A stretch of 10,130 nucleotides of DNA from Candidatus Zixiibacteriota bacterium (lineage in GTDB: Bacteria > Zixibacteria > MSB-5A5 > CAIYYT01): positions 1 to 10,130 of the forward strand of contig JAPLUP010000474.1 of the NCBI GenBank assembly GCA_026397575.1, in the 5' to 3' direction. The translations under genes and the position numbers were made by a program. Below, piece after piece: positions 1 through 7,352 of this stretch (positions within the stretch are counted from its first letter, which is position 1; each line of letters opens with the position of its first letter). Under the pieces are notes generated by a model. It did no database searches and was not told the DNA's origin. It worked only from the letters and a program-made list of their open reading frames with translations.

Positions 1-2124
1 CTTATTTGTCTTACTTCTAATGTCATGGGGGAACAGCGTGACACAGCGGAATACAAGTTCCCAAGCATAACAGTCACGGCAGCTCGGATCTCCGATTCGC
101 TTCTAAAAATCCCACTGGCGATCAGCATCGTTGATCAGTCATCACTTAGCCACCAGAGCGCCAATGGTATCGATCGGGCCTTGGCAAGCGTACCGGGAGT
201 GTTGGCGCAGTCGCGCTCTGGTGATCGTGACGTGCGCTTGACGATTCGCGGCTACGGCGCGCGCGGCGCCGGCGAGCGCTCCAATGCAGGAACAGCACGC
301 GGATTGAGAGTGATGCTTGATGGCTTCCCTTTGACCGAGCCAGACGGGAGGACCTCATTTGATCTTCTCGATCTTTCGAGCGCTGGTCGAGTGGAAGTAG
401 TCCGCTCCAATTCATCGGCTTTATGGGGGAATGCCAGCGGGGGCGTGCTTAACCTGATCTCTGACGTTGATTACCTCAATCCTCATGTTGACCTGCAGTC
501 TTTGTCCGGAAGTTACGGCTACCAGAAACAGGTATTTGACGTGGCCACGTTACTCGGCAACGGAAGACTATTCTTCAACCTGAGCCGCACGAAGAATGAT
601 GGGTGGAGGCAACATTCCGGCAGTTCACGCGAACTCGTGAATACCGGAATTGTAACGCCAGTTGGCAATAAGACCTCGTTGGGAATCTACCTGACAATGG
701 CGAACAACCTCTTTCGAATTCCCGGTCCGTTGACGCGCGCACAATTTGAAGACGATCCGCGTCAAGCTCAGGCCGACACGGTCAATTACAAGCCGACCTA
801 CGTTGAGCGCGACGAGCGGCGGCACAATCGGCAGGGACGGCTCGGGGTCAGGCTCGCGCACGAATTTGACAGTTCGCGCGGGCTGACGGCCATGCTGTTT
901 GTCGAACCCAAGTACCTGCAGCGCTCGGAGCGGAATACGTTCCGCGATTTTACGCGTTATCACGTCGGCGGCAATTTCACATTCAGAAATTCATCCGCTT
1001 TCTCTCCGACGGTGAAGAATCTGCTTCTCGTCGGCACAGACGAGGCCTATCAGGATGGGGCGATCCTCTTCTACAACTTGGAGAATGGCAATCGCGGCTC
1101 CGAATTACGTGACAATAAACGCGAAGGGGCGAACAATTTCGGGGCGTTCATTCAGAACGAGATGACGTTCTCCGGACGACTTGGAGTAACTGTGGGCGCC
1201 CGATATGATAACCTGACTTACTATTCGGATAGCTATATCGATCCGAAACTTGACGCCAAGAAGTCCTTTGAGCAGATCACTCCGAAGGGGGGAGTGAATT
1301 ATCGGTTCGGTGCTGATAAGAGCATTTACCTCAACGTCGGGGGTGGTGTGGAAATTCCGGCAGGTAACGAAACTGATCCACCATCGACCTCCGGCGAAGA
1401 CACCTTGACTGCGATCAATCCCCTGTTGGAGCCGATCCGCTCCACGACTTTCGAAGTCGGAACCAAGGGTATGATGGCAAGCAATCAATCGTGGCTTGAG
1501 GGGCTCAGCTATGACGTTGCAGTCTACCTGATCGAAGTCCGAAATGACATCATCCCTTATCGCGGCGGCAGGTTTTACTTCACGGCCGGCAAGACGCGGC
1601 GAGCCGGGATCGAGATTGGCTCCACGCTGTATACGACCGCAGGGTTGTCATTCACCGGCGCATTCACGTATTCGCAAAACAGATATCTCGATTACCTTGT
1701 TGATTCCGTCCATTATGGGCGCCCGGGACAGACCGCTGACTACAAGGATAACAAACAGGCGGGAGTGCCGGAGATGTTCTATCGTGTCGCCTTCCGTTAT
1801 TCTTCGCGATCGCTGCGCAATGCCTTCGCCGAAATTGGCGCGCAGGGAGTTGGTTCGTACTTCGTTGATGACGCCAATACGATTCGCGTTGGTTCTTACA
1901 ACGTGGCTGATGCGACAGTGGGCGTCGATGGACTTCCCTTGATGGGTGAGAGGCTACGACTCAGAGGATTTGTTACGGTTGCCAACGTGTTTAACAGACG
2001 ATATGCTGCGTCGGCATTTGTCAACCCGGACCTTGATCGCAACAAGCAATTCCCAATCTATCTTGAGCCGGGCATGCCCCGGAACTGGGTGGGGTCATTG
2101 TCGGTTACGTGGAATTTCCAATAG
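1..2124 (+). CDS. TonB-dependent outer-membrane receptor (5' end missing)
   Basis: This is a TonB-dependent receptor, which imports a ligand such as a ferric siderophore or cofactor across the outer membrane using TonB energy. The first ATG is at 25, but the frame stays open to base 1. The eight codons before that ATG are mostly hydrophobic or small (LICLTSNV), like the end of a signal peptide, so the true start lies outside the window. Numbered from the ATG at 25, a TonB-box-like stretch (SITVTA) is near residue 14. A plug domain follows (about 27-147) with the typical GRVEVVRSNSSALWGNASGG segment. The rest is a beta-barrel of about 550 residues. The late NVFNRRYAASAF motif is typical of FecA/siderophore-type receptors, and the protein ends in alternating aromatic residues (SLSVTWNFQ), as outer-membrane barrels do. 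The substrate cannot be told, and no transport partner genes are visible. The family call is firm; the iron role is inference. Confidence 0.93.
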   Translation, partial: LICLTSNVMGEQRDTAEYKFPSITVTAARISDSLLKIPLAISIVDQSSLSHQSANGIDRALASVPGVLAQSRSGDRDVRLTIRGYGARGAGERSNAGTARGLRVMLDGFPLTEPDGRTSFDLLDLSSAGRVEVVRSNSSALWGNASGGVLNLISDVDYLNPHVDLQSLSGSYGYQKQVFDVATLLGNGRLFFNLSRTKNDGWRQHSGSSRELVNTGIVTPVGNKTSLGIYLTMANNLFRIPGPLTRAQFEDDPRQAQADTVNYKPTYVERDERRHNRQGRLGVRLAHEFDSSRGLTAMLFVEPKYLQRSERNTFRDFTRYHVGGNFTFRNSSAFSPTVKNLLLVGTDEAYQDGAILFYNLENGNRGSELRDNKREGANNFGAFIQNEMTFSGRLGVTVGARYDNLTYYSDSYIDPKLDAKKSFEQITPKGGVNYRFGADKSIYLNVGGGVEIPAGNETDPPSTSGEDTLTAINPLLEPIRSTTFEVGTKGMMASNQSWLEGLSYDVAVYLIEVRNDIIPYRGGRFYFTAGKTRRAGIEIGSTLYTTAGLSFTGAFTYSQNRYLDYLVDSVHYGRPGQTADYKDNKQAGVPEMFYRVAFRYSSRSLRNAFAEIGAQGVGSYFVDDANTIRVGSYNVADATVGVDGLPLMGERLRLRGFVTVANVFNRRYAASAFVNPDLDRNKQFPIYLEPGMPRNWVGSLSVTWNFQ

Positions 2125-2210
2125 CGGCTCAACGAGTCGCACTGCACAGCACCAGCTGGTCCACGACTTGCGAAACACCTTAGCAGTTGGCTACGATCAC
2201 AACTTCATGA

Positions 2211-2234
2211 AGAACCGCCCATTCGGGCGGTTCT
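2211..2234. terminator. Hairpin terminator between convergent genes
   Basis: A perfect 10-bp stem (AGAACCGCCC / GGGCGGTTCT) closes a 4-base loop, ATTC. It sits 87 bases after the stop of the TonB-dependent receptor gene and 31 bases after the stop of the convergent DUF1573 gene, so it could end transcripts from both sides. The base run after the stem is pyrimidine-rich on the plus strand (CTCTACTTT) but is not a clean T tract, and it is weaker on the minus strand. The rest of 2125-2264 holds nothing else recognisable. Confidence 0.6.
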
Positions 2235-2264
2235 CTCTACTTTGCGTACGTCACATGGTGGGCA

Positions 2265-3032
2265 CTAATGAGTGCCTTCAACCTTCTTGTCTGGTGAGGA
2301 CAGAGTCTGCGTCACGTCGGCTGCCTTAGTGACAAGCACCGGAACCGTGTAACGAGTGCCGGCGGAATCGTTCACAGCGAACGTAAACGACTTTTTGAAT
2401 TCCTCATCATTGACCAGAGGGTTGACCCGTACTTTGATCTCCTTCTCCTTGCCCGGTTTGATTTCGGAGTCCGGAACATCAATTTTCAGATAGTCGGAAG
2501 GTTGGCTGACCAGGTGAATTCTGACGTTGGTCTTGGAGACGTTCTTGACTTCGAGTTTTGCTTCCTTTGACCTTCCCTCCGCATCGATCTTGATGGTTGC
2601 ATCGGAGAGACTCAGTGGCCGGAGCGAATCGGGAGAGTCGTAAGTCATGCCTTTGAAAGTCAACTGGAAATTCGAGCGGTCATTATCATTACAGGTTACG
2701 GTGGCGCTTTTTGAGACCGCACCGCGACCTCCCTTACTCGATGTAAATACCAGTTCGACGTTTGCGCTGTCGCCGACGGCAACTACGTCCTTCTTAAGGG
2801 GGGCTTTGGTGCAACCGCAGCCGGGCTTAACATTGAGGATTTTCAGCGAGTCTGTGCCCCGACTGTGCAGGTAGTACGAATGGCTGACGACCTCCCCACC
2901 AGGAATATATCCAAAGTCGAAGTTTGTCTCCTCAATAAAGACCTTGGCGTTCGTGCTCTTAGTCTCTTGTGCGAGCGCGATGCCACAAAGCGTGAGTGTT
3001 GCGATCAAAATAACTAGTACTGAGTTCCTCAT
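2265..3032 (-). CDS. Secreted DUF1573 domain protein
   Basis: This is a 255-residue exported protein of the DUF1573 family, whose function is unknown; such proteins are common in Bacteroidetes and related diderms. An N-terminal signal peptide (residues 1-21) ends in GIALA before QETK, suggesting signal peptidase I cleavage and a periplasmic or exported product. The DUF1573 core spans about 32-130. It opens with the family hallmark NFDFGYIPGGEVVSHSY and carries the GCGCT motif (C72, C74). A second Ig-like beta-sandwich of the ASH/MSP type follows at about 138-235, ending in PVLVT, then a polar tail. Start choice: ATG at 3032 has GGAG about six bases upstream and directly precedes the signal peptide. 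It lies 110 bases downstream of the anti-sigma gene on the same strand, so it may be co-transcribed or have its own promoter in that gap. The family call is solid; the role is unknown. Confidence 0.88.
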   Translation of the reverse strand: MRNSVLVILIATLTLCGIALAQETKSTNAKVFIEETNFDFGYIPGGEVVSHSYYLHSRGTDSLKILNVKPGCGCTKAPLKKDVVAVGDSANVELVFTSSKGGRGAVSKSATVTCNDNDRSNFQLTFKGMTYDSPDSLRPLSLSDATIKIDAEGRSKEAKLEVKNVSKTNVRIHLVSQPSDYLKIDVPDSEIKPGKEKEIKVRVNPLVNDEEFKKSFTFAVNDSAGTRYTVPVLVTKAADVTQTLSSPDKKVEGTH

Positions 3033-3112
3033 CTCTTTCTCCGTTTCCTCAGAGTGTTTTGGTAGGTCGATGGTTTTCTATGCTAATCGTACAGGTTCGT
3101 ACGTTACAACTC

Positions 3113-3128
3113 GCCGTCCTTAGACGGC
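3113..3128. repeat. Short hairpin between anti-sigma and DUF1573 genes
   Basis: A perfect 6-bp inverted repeat, GCCGTC / GACGGC, closes a CTTA loop just downstream of the anti-sigma stop. No T tract follows on the minus strand, so it is a poor intrinsic terminator. It might stabilise the upstream transcript or modulate read-through into the DUF1573 gene. A second small inverted repeat, CGTAC-N6-GTACG, lies next to it at about 3089-3104. Confidence 0.3.
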
Positions 3129-3142
3129 AGGCAAGATGACTT

Positions 3143-3853
3143 TCAAGAAAGCAGTTTCCTGGCAGCAAGGCGCAGTAAGCTTGTTGATTCGCTGCGGAAG
3201 ATGGGAGCAATCTTGTCGATCTGACAGCAACCCAGTTCGATTATTGCTTTCACCATCAGTCTTACGTCTCGCTCGGTTTTCAAATCGGATATCGTCAAAC
3301 GGCAAGTCTCGCTACATTCGCCGACAGAGAGACGGATGTCGCTCATCCCCAGCGAATCCAGAAGAATAGATGCCTTGCCTTTCTCCATTCCAAGCGCGCC
3401 GAGAAGCGAGGTGATCTGCTGGTTATCCAAGGCGATGCTCTTCTCTACGCCACCGATAGCGATTTCATAACCGATCTTTTCATTGAAGTTGAAGGGAACG
3501 ATGGCAAGGAATCCAACGAGAATGGCAATTGCTACCACGGCGAATTTGTAGCGCGTGTTAGGCACGAGAGCAAGCGCCATTCTATGAGCAAAAGATCTGA
3601 CATCCTGTTCCACTCTGTTTGCCCCGCGTGCCAGACCCTCGGCCTTTTCCCTAATAGCATTCAATGACAGATCGCCGTCCGGTTTCGCCTCTTGAAGAAC
3701 GCCGAGATCACTGCGCAAAGTTTCTTCAGCCTGAACCAGACTGTAGCACTTGGGGCATTTTCCCAAATGCTCCATTAGCTCTTCGTCCAGACTGTAGTTG
3801 CCTTGGAACCAATCACACTCGTTTAGTCTTCTTCGGGCTCGGTGGCACAGCAT
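3143..3853 (-). CDS. Membrane-anchored zinc-finger anti-sigma factor
   Basis: This is a putative anti-sigma factor for the ECF sigma encoded just upstream. The N-terminal cytoplasmic part carries C3, H29, C33 and C36, the H-x3-C-x2-C zinc-binding signature of ZAS anti-sigma domains with an upstream cysteine 26 residues before the histidine. An amphipathic linker follows (about 40-100). One transmembrane segment lies at about 104-120, and a periplasmic C-terminal domain of about 115 residues matches no family I recognise. That domain has four cysteines (C180, C184, C209, C210). Start choice: ATG at 3853 is the only candidate, because an in-frame stop lies shortly upstream and the conserved C3 must be included; AGAGGA lies about 10 bases upstream. 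It overlaps the sigma gene by 31 bases, which suggests translational coupling. The anti-sigma role is inferred from the motif plus the neighbour. Confidence 0.85.
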   Translation of the reverse strand: MLCHRARRRLNECDWFQGNYSLDEELMEHLGKCPKCYSLVQAEETLRSDLGVLQEAKPDGDLSLNAIREKAEGLARGANRVEQDVRSFAHRMALALVPNTRYKFAVVAIAILVGFLAIVPFNFNEKIGYEIAIGGVEKSIALDNQQITSLLGALGMEKGKASILLDSLGMSDIRLSVGECSETCRLTISDLKTERDVRLMVKAIIELGCCQIDKIAPIFRSESTSLLRLAARKLLS

Positions 3854-4392
3854 ATATTCACTGTTCCTCTATCGCTTGTGCGTTTTGTTGTTCTTCGATG
3901 CAAGCTGCCCAGCCGCTTGCGCATTTTCGCTCGGGCTCGAGACAAGCGCATCTTGATAAATCCTTCCGTCTTGGAAGTTAGTTCAGCCAATTCAGAGATC
4001 TTCCATTCCTCCAATTCCGCGAGGGTCACGATGATGCGATCATCAATGCTGAGTGCCGACAGAGCGGAATCCAAGCGTCTTCTCGCTTCATAAAGGTCAG
4101 TGGGATTGTGACTCCAGTCATGATCCGCAATTCCAGTTGGCCGAGACAAAACGTGTTTCCACCAAGGGTTTCTAACACGACCCTTGTAGGTGTTGTTGAT
4201 GATCTGATAGAACCACGGCCTGAAAGAATCCACCTGTTTGAGACCATCGAAACCCTTGAAAGCCTTAATGACAGCATCCTGGTATAAATCATCTCCATCG
4301 CCAGAATTGCCCGTCAATCGGCTACAATATGCTCTGGCCTTTTCGTGCTCTCTTTCGACCAGCTGCCAGAATGGACTGCTGTTCTTTCCCAC
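3823..4392 (-). CDS. ECF-type RNA polymerase sigma factor
   Basis: This is a 189-residue sigma-70 family factor of the extracytoplasmic-function type, which directs RNA polymerase to a small stress or envelope regulon. Region 2 spans about residues 8-75: the core-binding helix contains DDLYQDAVIKAFKGF (34-48), and FRPWFYQIINNTYKGRVR (57-74) matches regions 2.3-2.4. Region 4 spans about 106-161, with the helix-turn-helix around WKISELAELTSKTEGFIKMRLSRARAKMRKRL. A basic then acidic tail with CC at 181-182 follows. There is no region 1 or 3, as expected for ECF factors. Start choice: the start is GTG at 4392, since an in-frame stop lies close upstream and no ATG occurs before region 4; the ribosome site (AGG) is weak. 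The end overlaps the anti-sigma gene. Sigma/anti-sigma pairs of this type often control their own operon; no autoregulatory promoter could be assigned here. Confidence 0.94.
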   Translation of the reverse strand: MGKNSSPFWQLVEREHEKARAYCSRLTGNSGDGDDLYQDAVIKAFKGFDGLKQVDSFRPWFYQIINNTYKGRVRNPWWKHVLSRPTGIADHDWSHNPTDLYEARRRLDSALSALSIDDRIIVTLAELEEWKISELAELTSKTEGFIKMRLSRARAKMRKRLGSLHRRTTKRTSDRGTVNICCATEPEED

Positions 4393-4657
4393 TTGCCTAA
4401 GAGATGCTTTTGGAGGTCAGAAGGTAACAAGATTCTGCGGGAATTTCCGGTGGGCTGCAAACGACGTCAGCATGGAAGCGTCTAAGTGATTGCGGCATAG
4501 CGCCGTACTGACATTCACAGATGGCTTTGTTGCCCGCGAATGGTCGACAAAAGTTTGAGATCGGAGTGAACACCAAGGCGCAAGCGGTGCCTGTATCGAG
4601 TCGCAGTTAGCAAAAACCCATTTGGAGCCAATATTTTATGTTCGTGTAAGAATGACG

Positions 4658-4693
4658 TTGCGAACAGAGTATGGCATTCAGTAATATTGCCAT
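4658..4693 (+). promoter_or_regulatory. Possible promoter with an overlapping inverted repeat
   Basis: TTGCGA (4658-4663) and TAATAT (4682-4687) are separated by 18 bases and each match four of six positions of the housekeeping -35/-10 consensus. The TAATAT box lies between the arms of an inverted repeat, ATGGCA (4671-4676) and TGCCAT (4688-4693). A third ATGGCA copy is at 4700-4705. This arrangement could be an operator over a -10 box for the envelope operon. Matches of this quality also occur by chance in A+T-rich DNA, so this is only a candidate. Confidence 0.25.
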
Positions 4694-4795
4694 AAGAAAA
4701 TGGCAGAGTTGCGTTTAATGGTAGATTGATTTGGGTTGTATTGATTAGTTCCCGAACGTATTTGCAGTCAGATCATTTTGATACACAACAGACAC

Positions 4796-4818
4796 TTGCG
4801 GCGCAGACCCTGCCGCAA
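4796..4818 (+). repeat. Hairpin in the leader of the envelope operon
   Basis: TTGCGGC (4796-4802) and GCCGCAA (4812-4818) form a perfect 7-bp stem with a 9-base loop. Alternatively, a 9-bp stem with a two-base bulge and an ACC loop can form. It ends 29 bases before the ribosome binding site, so it could affect leader stability or translation of the first gene. No T tract follows and no riboswitch family was recognised. Confidence 0.4.
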
Positions 4819-4847
4819 CGGATTTGCTCGCAGGTTGTTTGTTTCTT

Positions 4848-4854
4848 AAGGAGG
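4848..4854 (+). promoter_or_regulatory. Strong ribosome binding site of the envelope operon
   Basis: AAGGAGG lies seven bases before the ATG at 4862. It is a near-perfect Shine-Dalgarno sequence and fixes the start of the first lipoprotein gene. The next two genes also have strong sites: GGGAGG before 6162 and GGGGAGG before 7353. Confidence 0.8.
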
Positions 4855-4861
4855 ACAAGGT

Positions 4862-6151
4862 ATGAACATAACCAGAGCGAGCACTCTGACGCTTGCAGTA
4901 GTGCTGTTGACGGCCATCGTGGGCTGTAGTCAGAGCTTCCTCAGACAGGGCGACGAAGCTCTCAAGAAGCAGAGCTATCAGCAGGCGCTGGTCTATTACG
5001 AACAAGCGCTGCACGAACGCCCGGGCGATCCTCAGGTGCAGCGTGCCTTGGGGCAGGTTTACTATTATCTAAGGGACTACGATCAAGCCGAAAAGCTCCT
5101 GAAGGCGGCACAAGCGCGGATTCCGAAAGATGGCGCCATCACACTATACCTCGGCATGATCGCGGAAACGAAAAATGATTTCGCCGGCGCTGCCGAGTTC
5201 TATGCCAAGTTCCTGGCGGCTAACAGCAAATCACCACTGGCTCCACAAATCAAGGGTCGCTTGCTGTATGTGCAGAATGAACAGATGCGCAAGCAAGTCG
5301 CTGAGGCAGTGAAGAATGAAACATCATTGGCAAGTCAGACGCCGACAGAAAACACGATCGGGGTGCTGCCTTTCCGCGTCCCCGATAAAGCTGGTGAAGA
5401 TGTGAATTCATTGGCGCAAGGAATGGCGGCGGCGCTCTGGTACGATCTGGCTTCAGTGAAGGAACTACAGGTTGTTGAGCGCCTGCAATTGAAATATCTG
5501 ACCGACGAACTGGCAGCCGCCGACAAGGGCTTTGTTGCCAAAAACTCCGGACCGCGGCTCGGGAAATTCGTCAAGGCGCAGCACCTTGTTACAGCAAATC
5601 TCGATTCTCCGGCCGCTGACAAGCTTTCCATACAGACCGGCCTAATCAACACGGGCGCTGGTTCATACAGTCCGGCATTCGCTGCCGACGATCAGTTTTC
5701 CAAAGCTATGAAGGTGCAGAAACAGATGACGCTGGCAGTGCTGGATAGTCTGGGCATCAAACTCAGCGGTAGCGTGCGGCATGAACTCAAGAAGTCGCCG
5801 ACTGATTCCTACTCAGCGTTTCTCGCCTTTAGCCGTGGCGTGGACCAGTTTGACCGCGGAGAATACGGCAAAGCCGATGCTTTCTTTGTCGAAGCAGCGC
5901 GCATTGATCCGTCTTTTGATCTAGCGAAGGAATTCCACGATCAGGCGCAGTTGCTGCAAGTCGGTTCAGCTGACTTACAGCGGTTTAGTGGCGTCGTGTT
6001 AGCGGGCACATCGGCACAACCGGCGAATGGCGACAGACTCGGAAGCGAATTGCTCAACCTTTCAAATCCGGATGCCGATCCGCGTCATCAAGACCTTCCC
6101 ACAACAACCGTCGGAACCGGCTCGGCAACCGTGTCGGGTTCGGTGAGATAG
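4862..6151 (+). CDS. TPR and CsgG-like domain lipoprotein
   Basis: This is a 429-residue lipoprotein. The signal peptide ends in a lipobox, AIVGC, with the acylated cysteine at position 22. Three tetratricopeptide repeats follow (about 24-56, 57-90, 91-124), including DEALKKQSYQQALVYYEQAL and DYDQAEKLLKAAQ. A domain at about 165-300 starts IGVLPFRVPD, continues with a helix and then VVERLQLKYLTDEL. This pattern resembles the CsgG/FlgO/TolB-N fold, in which a short strand with a proline is followed by a helix and a VVER segment. Another TPR-like unit occurs at about 316-350, and the last 30 residues are rich in Thr, Ser and Gly. CsgG forms the outer-membrane channel for curli, but this protein lacks the clear membrane-hairpin signature I would need to claim a pore. 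It is the first gene of a three-gene operon. The lipoprotein and TPR calls are firm; the CsgG-like call is moderate. Confidence 0.85.
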   Translation: MNITRASTLTLAVVLLTAIVGCSQSFLRQGDEALKKQSYQQALVYYEQALHERPGDPQVQRALGQVYYYLRDYDQAEKLLKAAQARIPKDGAITLYLGMIAETKNDFAGAAEFYAKFLAANSKSPLAPQIKGRLLYVQNEQMRKQVAEAVKNETSLASQTPTENTIGVLPFRVPDKAGEDVNSLAQGMAAALWYDLASVKELQVVERLQLKYLTDELAAADKGFVAKNSGPRLGKFVKAQHLVTANLDSPAADKLSIQTGLINTGAGSYSPAFAADDQFSKAMKVQKQMTLAVLDSLGIKLSGSVRHELKKSPTDSYSAFLAFSRGVDQFDRGEYGKADAFFVEAARIDPSFDLAKEFHDQAQLLQVGSADLQRFSGVVLAGTSAQPANGDRLGSELLNLSNPDADPRHQDLPTTTVGTGSATVSGSVR

Positions 6152-6161
6152 GGAGGATGTT

Positions 6162-7349
6162 ATGACTATTAGAACGGTTCTTATAGCAACAACACTACTG
6201 ATCGTCTTCGCGAGTGACGGATATGCGGAGAAGCAGAACAGGCTTTCAATTTACTATGCCTATCAGAACTGGAAACTGGATCTATCTGCATACGGCAGAT
6301 GGCCAGCTGCAACTGACGGGGCATTTCCTAATGATCAGAAAGTTGGTCAGGGGGTGTTCGGGTTAAACGCGACAGGAGTAGTGAGTGACCGGCTGCATGT
6401 TGATCTGAGTGGAACAATGGCGAACACGACTTCGCGGCTGGAGTACGATAACTCAGCAGACAATGTCAAGCAAAGTCTATCGTCTCTCAACGATACCCGA
6501 CTGCGAATTACTTACACTTTCGGGGAAGGTAAGGGCGCCGGATCGGTATTTTTCAATCTACCCACCGGCAAGCGAGAGTTGACCGCTGACGAATACGGAC
6601 TCACAACTGTGATAGCCGACGTCTCCCGCAAATTCATGGTACGTCGCTACGGTCAGGGGCTCGATATCGGCGTCGATTGGTTTGTACTTCCGAGTTGGGG
6701 GAGTTTTGGCCTGAATGTTGGCGGAGGTTATCTGCACCGTGGCAAGTATCGACCGCTCAAGTTGGATACCAGAGAATACAAATACGGCGATGAGATCTTC
6801 GGATCGCTCGGCTTCAGTTTTGACGGCCGCCCCGTCGGCGGATCATTCGGTGTGACTCTCAAGTATTACACCAAGGACAAGTACGACAACAAAGAAACCT
6901 TTCAGGCCGGCGTAGCCACGATCATTAGCGGGGCTGTGACATACAGCGAAGGATTTGATCTGACTCTCGGAACGTCTGTGCTGATGCGCAGCAAGGCGAA
7001 GATCAGATCGTCCAGCGAACAGGTATTGTCTGACGAAGTACTAAAATCGGGGCGCAGCCAAATCCTCATCTATGCCAATGGCAGCTTCCCGGCATCCGAG
7101 AAGCTGCGAATTCTTGGTCGGCTTGAGTTGGAGAACGTGAGCGCTAACGACTATGCCAAGGAGAGTTTCGAATTTTTGCCCAAGTCCTACAATGTCGGTT
7201 TTGGCGGCGGTGTTGGTTATGCTTTGACTAATGCCTTTTCCGCCAGTTCGATGATTTCGTATTACACAGGCAAAATTGATTCGCAATACGGTCTTACCGG
7301 TCTCGGACTGGCATTCGTACTGACCTTTCAACCGGGACAGGGGAGGTAG
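6162..7349 (+). CDS. Exported outer-membrane beta-barrel protein, function unknown
   Basis: This 395-residue protein has a signal peptide (residues 1-22, ending DGYA before EKQNR). The mature part consists almost entirely of alternating polar/hydrophobic stretches with many aromatic and glycine residues, for example RLSIYYAYQNWKLDLSAYG, GSFGLNVGGGYLHRG and GGSFGVTLKYYTKDKY. It ends with GLTGLGLAFVLTF followed by a short polar tail. This is the pattern of an outer-membrane beta-barrel of porin size, but I recognise no named family and no substrate motif. The start at 6162 follows GGGAGG, 10 bases after the stop of the preceding lipoprotein gene, and the next gene begins only three bases after its stop, so all three are almost certainly one transcript. 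It could be a channel, a lipoprotein-export barrel or a structural partner of the flanking lipoproteins; this is inference. Confidence 0.8.
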   Translation: MTIRTVLIATTLLIVFASDGYAEKQNRLSIYYAYQNWKLDLSAYGRWPAATDGAFPNDQKVGQGVFGLNATGVVSDRLHVDLSGTMANTTSRLEYDNSADNVKQSLSSLNDTRLRITYTFGEGKGAGSVFFNLPTGKRELTADEYGLTTVIADVSRKFMVRRYGQGLDIGVDWFVLPSWGSFGLNVGGGYLHRGKYRPLKLDTREYKYGDEIFGSLGFSFDGRPVGGSFGVTLKYYTKDKYDNKETFQAGVATIISGAVTYSEGFDLTLGTSVLMRSKAKIRSSSEQVLSDEVLKSGRSQILIYANGSFPASEKLRILGRLELENVSANDYAKESFEFLPKSYNVGFGGGVGYALTNAFSASSMISYYTGKIDSQYGLTGLGLAFVLTFQPGQGR

Positions 7350-7352
7350 AGG

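Larger units (their letters stand above)
4393..4861. other. Divergent intergenic region, 469 bases
   Basis: This stretch separates the sigma gene (minus strand) from the envelope operon (plus strand) and must hold promoters for both. No convincing gene was found in either strand. Its middle (about 4620-4800) is clearly more A+T-rich than the flanking genes. It contains a possible promoter/operator near 4658-4693, a leader hairpin at 4796-4818 and a strong ribosome binding site at 4848-4854. No clear ECF-type promoter pair (GGAAC-like with a CGTC-like partner) was recognised upstream of either start. Confidence 0.6.

Noticed and set aside
625..1488. Minus-strand open frames inside the receptor gene (625-963 and 1105-1488)
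   Set aside because: They lie fully inside a clear TonB-dependent receptor gene and show no recognisable family features.
1946..2329. Plus-strand open frame of 127 residues over the end of the receptor gene
   Set aside because: It runs through the receptor end, the terminator hairpin and the convergent DUF1573 gene end, with no protein-like pattern.
3664..4093. Plus-strand open frames antisense to the sigma and anti-sigma genes
   Set aside because: The minus-strand genes have clear sigma-70 and zinc-finger motifs; the plus-strand translations have none.
4393..4861. ECF promoter shared by the sigma gene and the envelope operon
   Set aside because: I looked for GGAAC-like and CGTC-like pairs at suitable spacing upstream of both starts and of the DUF1573 gene and found no common motif.
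4726..4929. Small 67-residue open frame in the divergent region
   Set aside because: It overlaps the leader hairpin, the ribosome site and the start of the lipoprotein gene, has no ribosome site of its own and no protein-like pattern.
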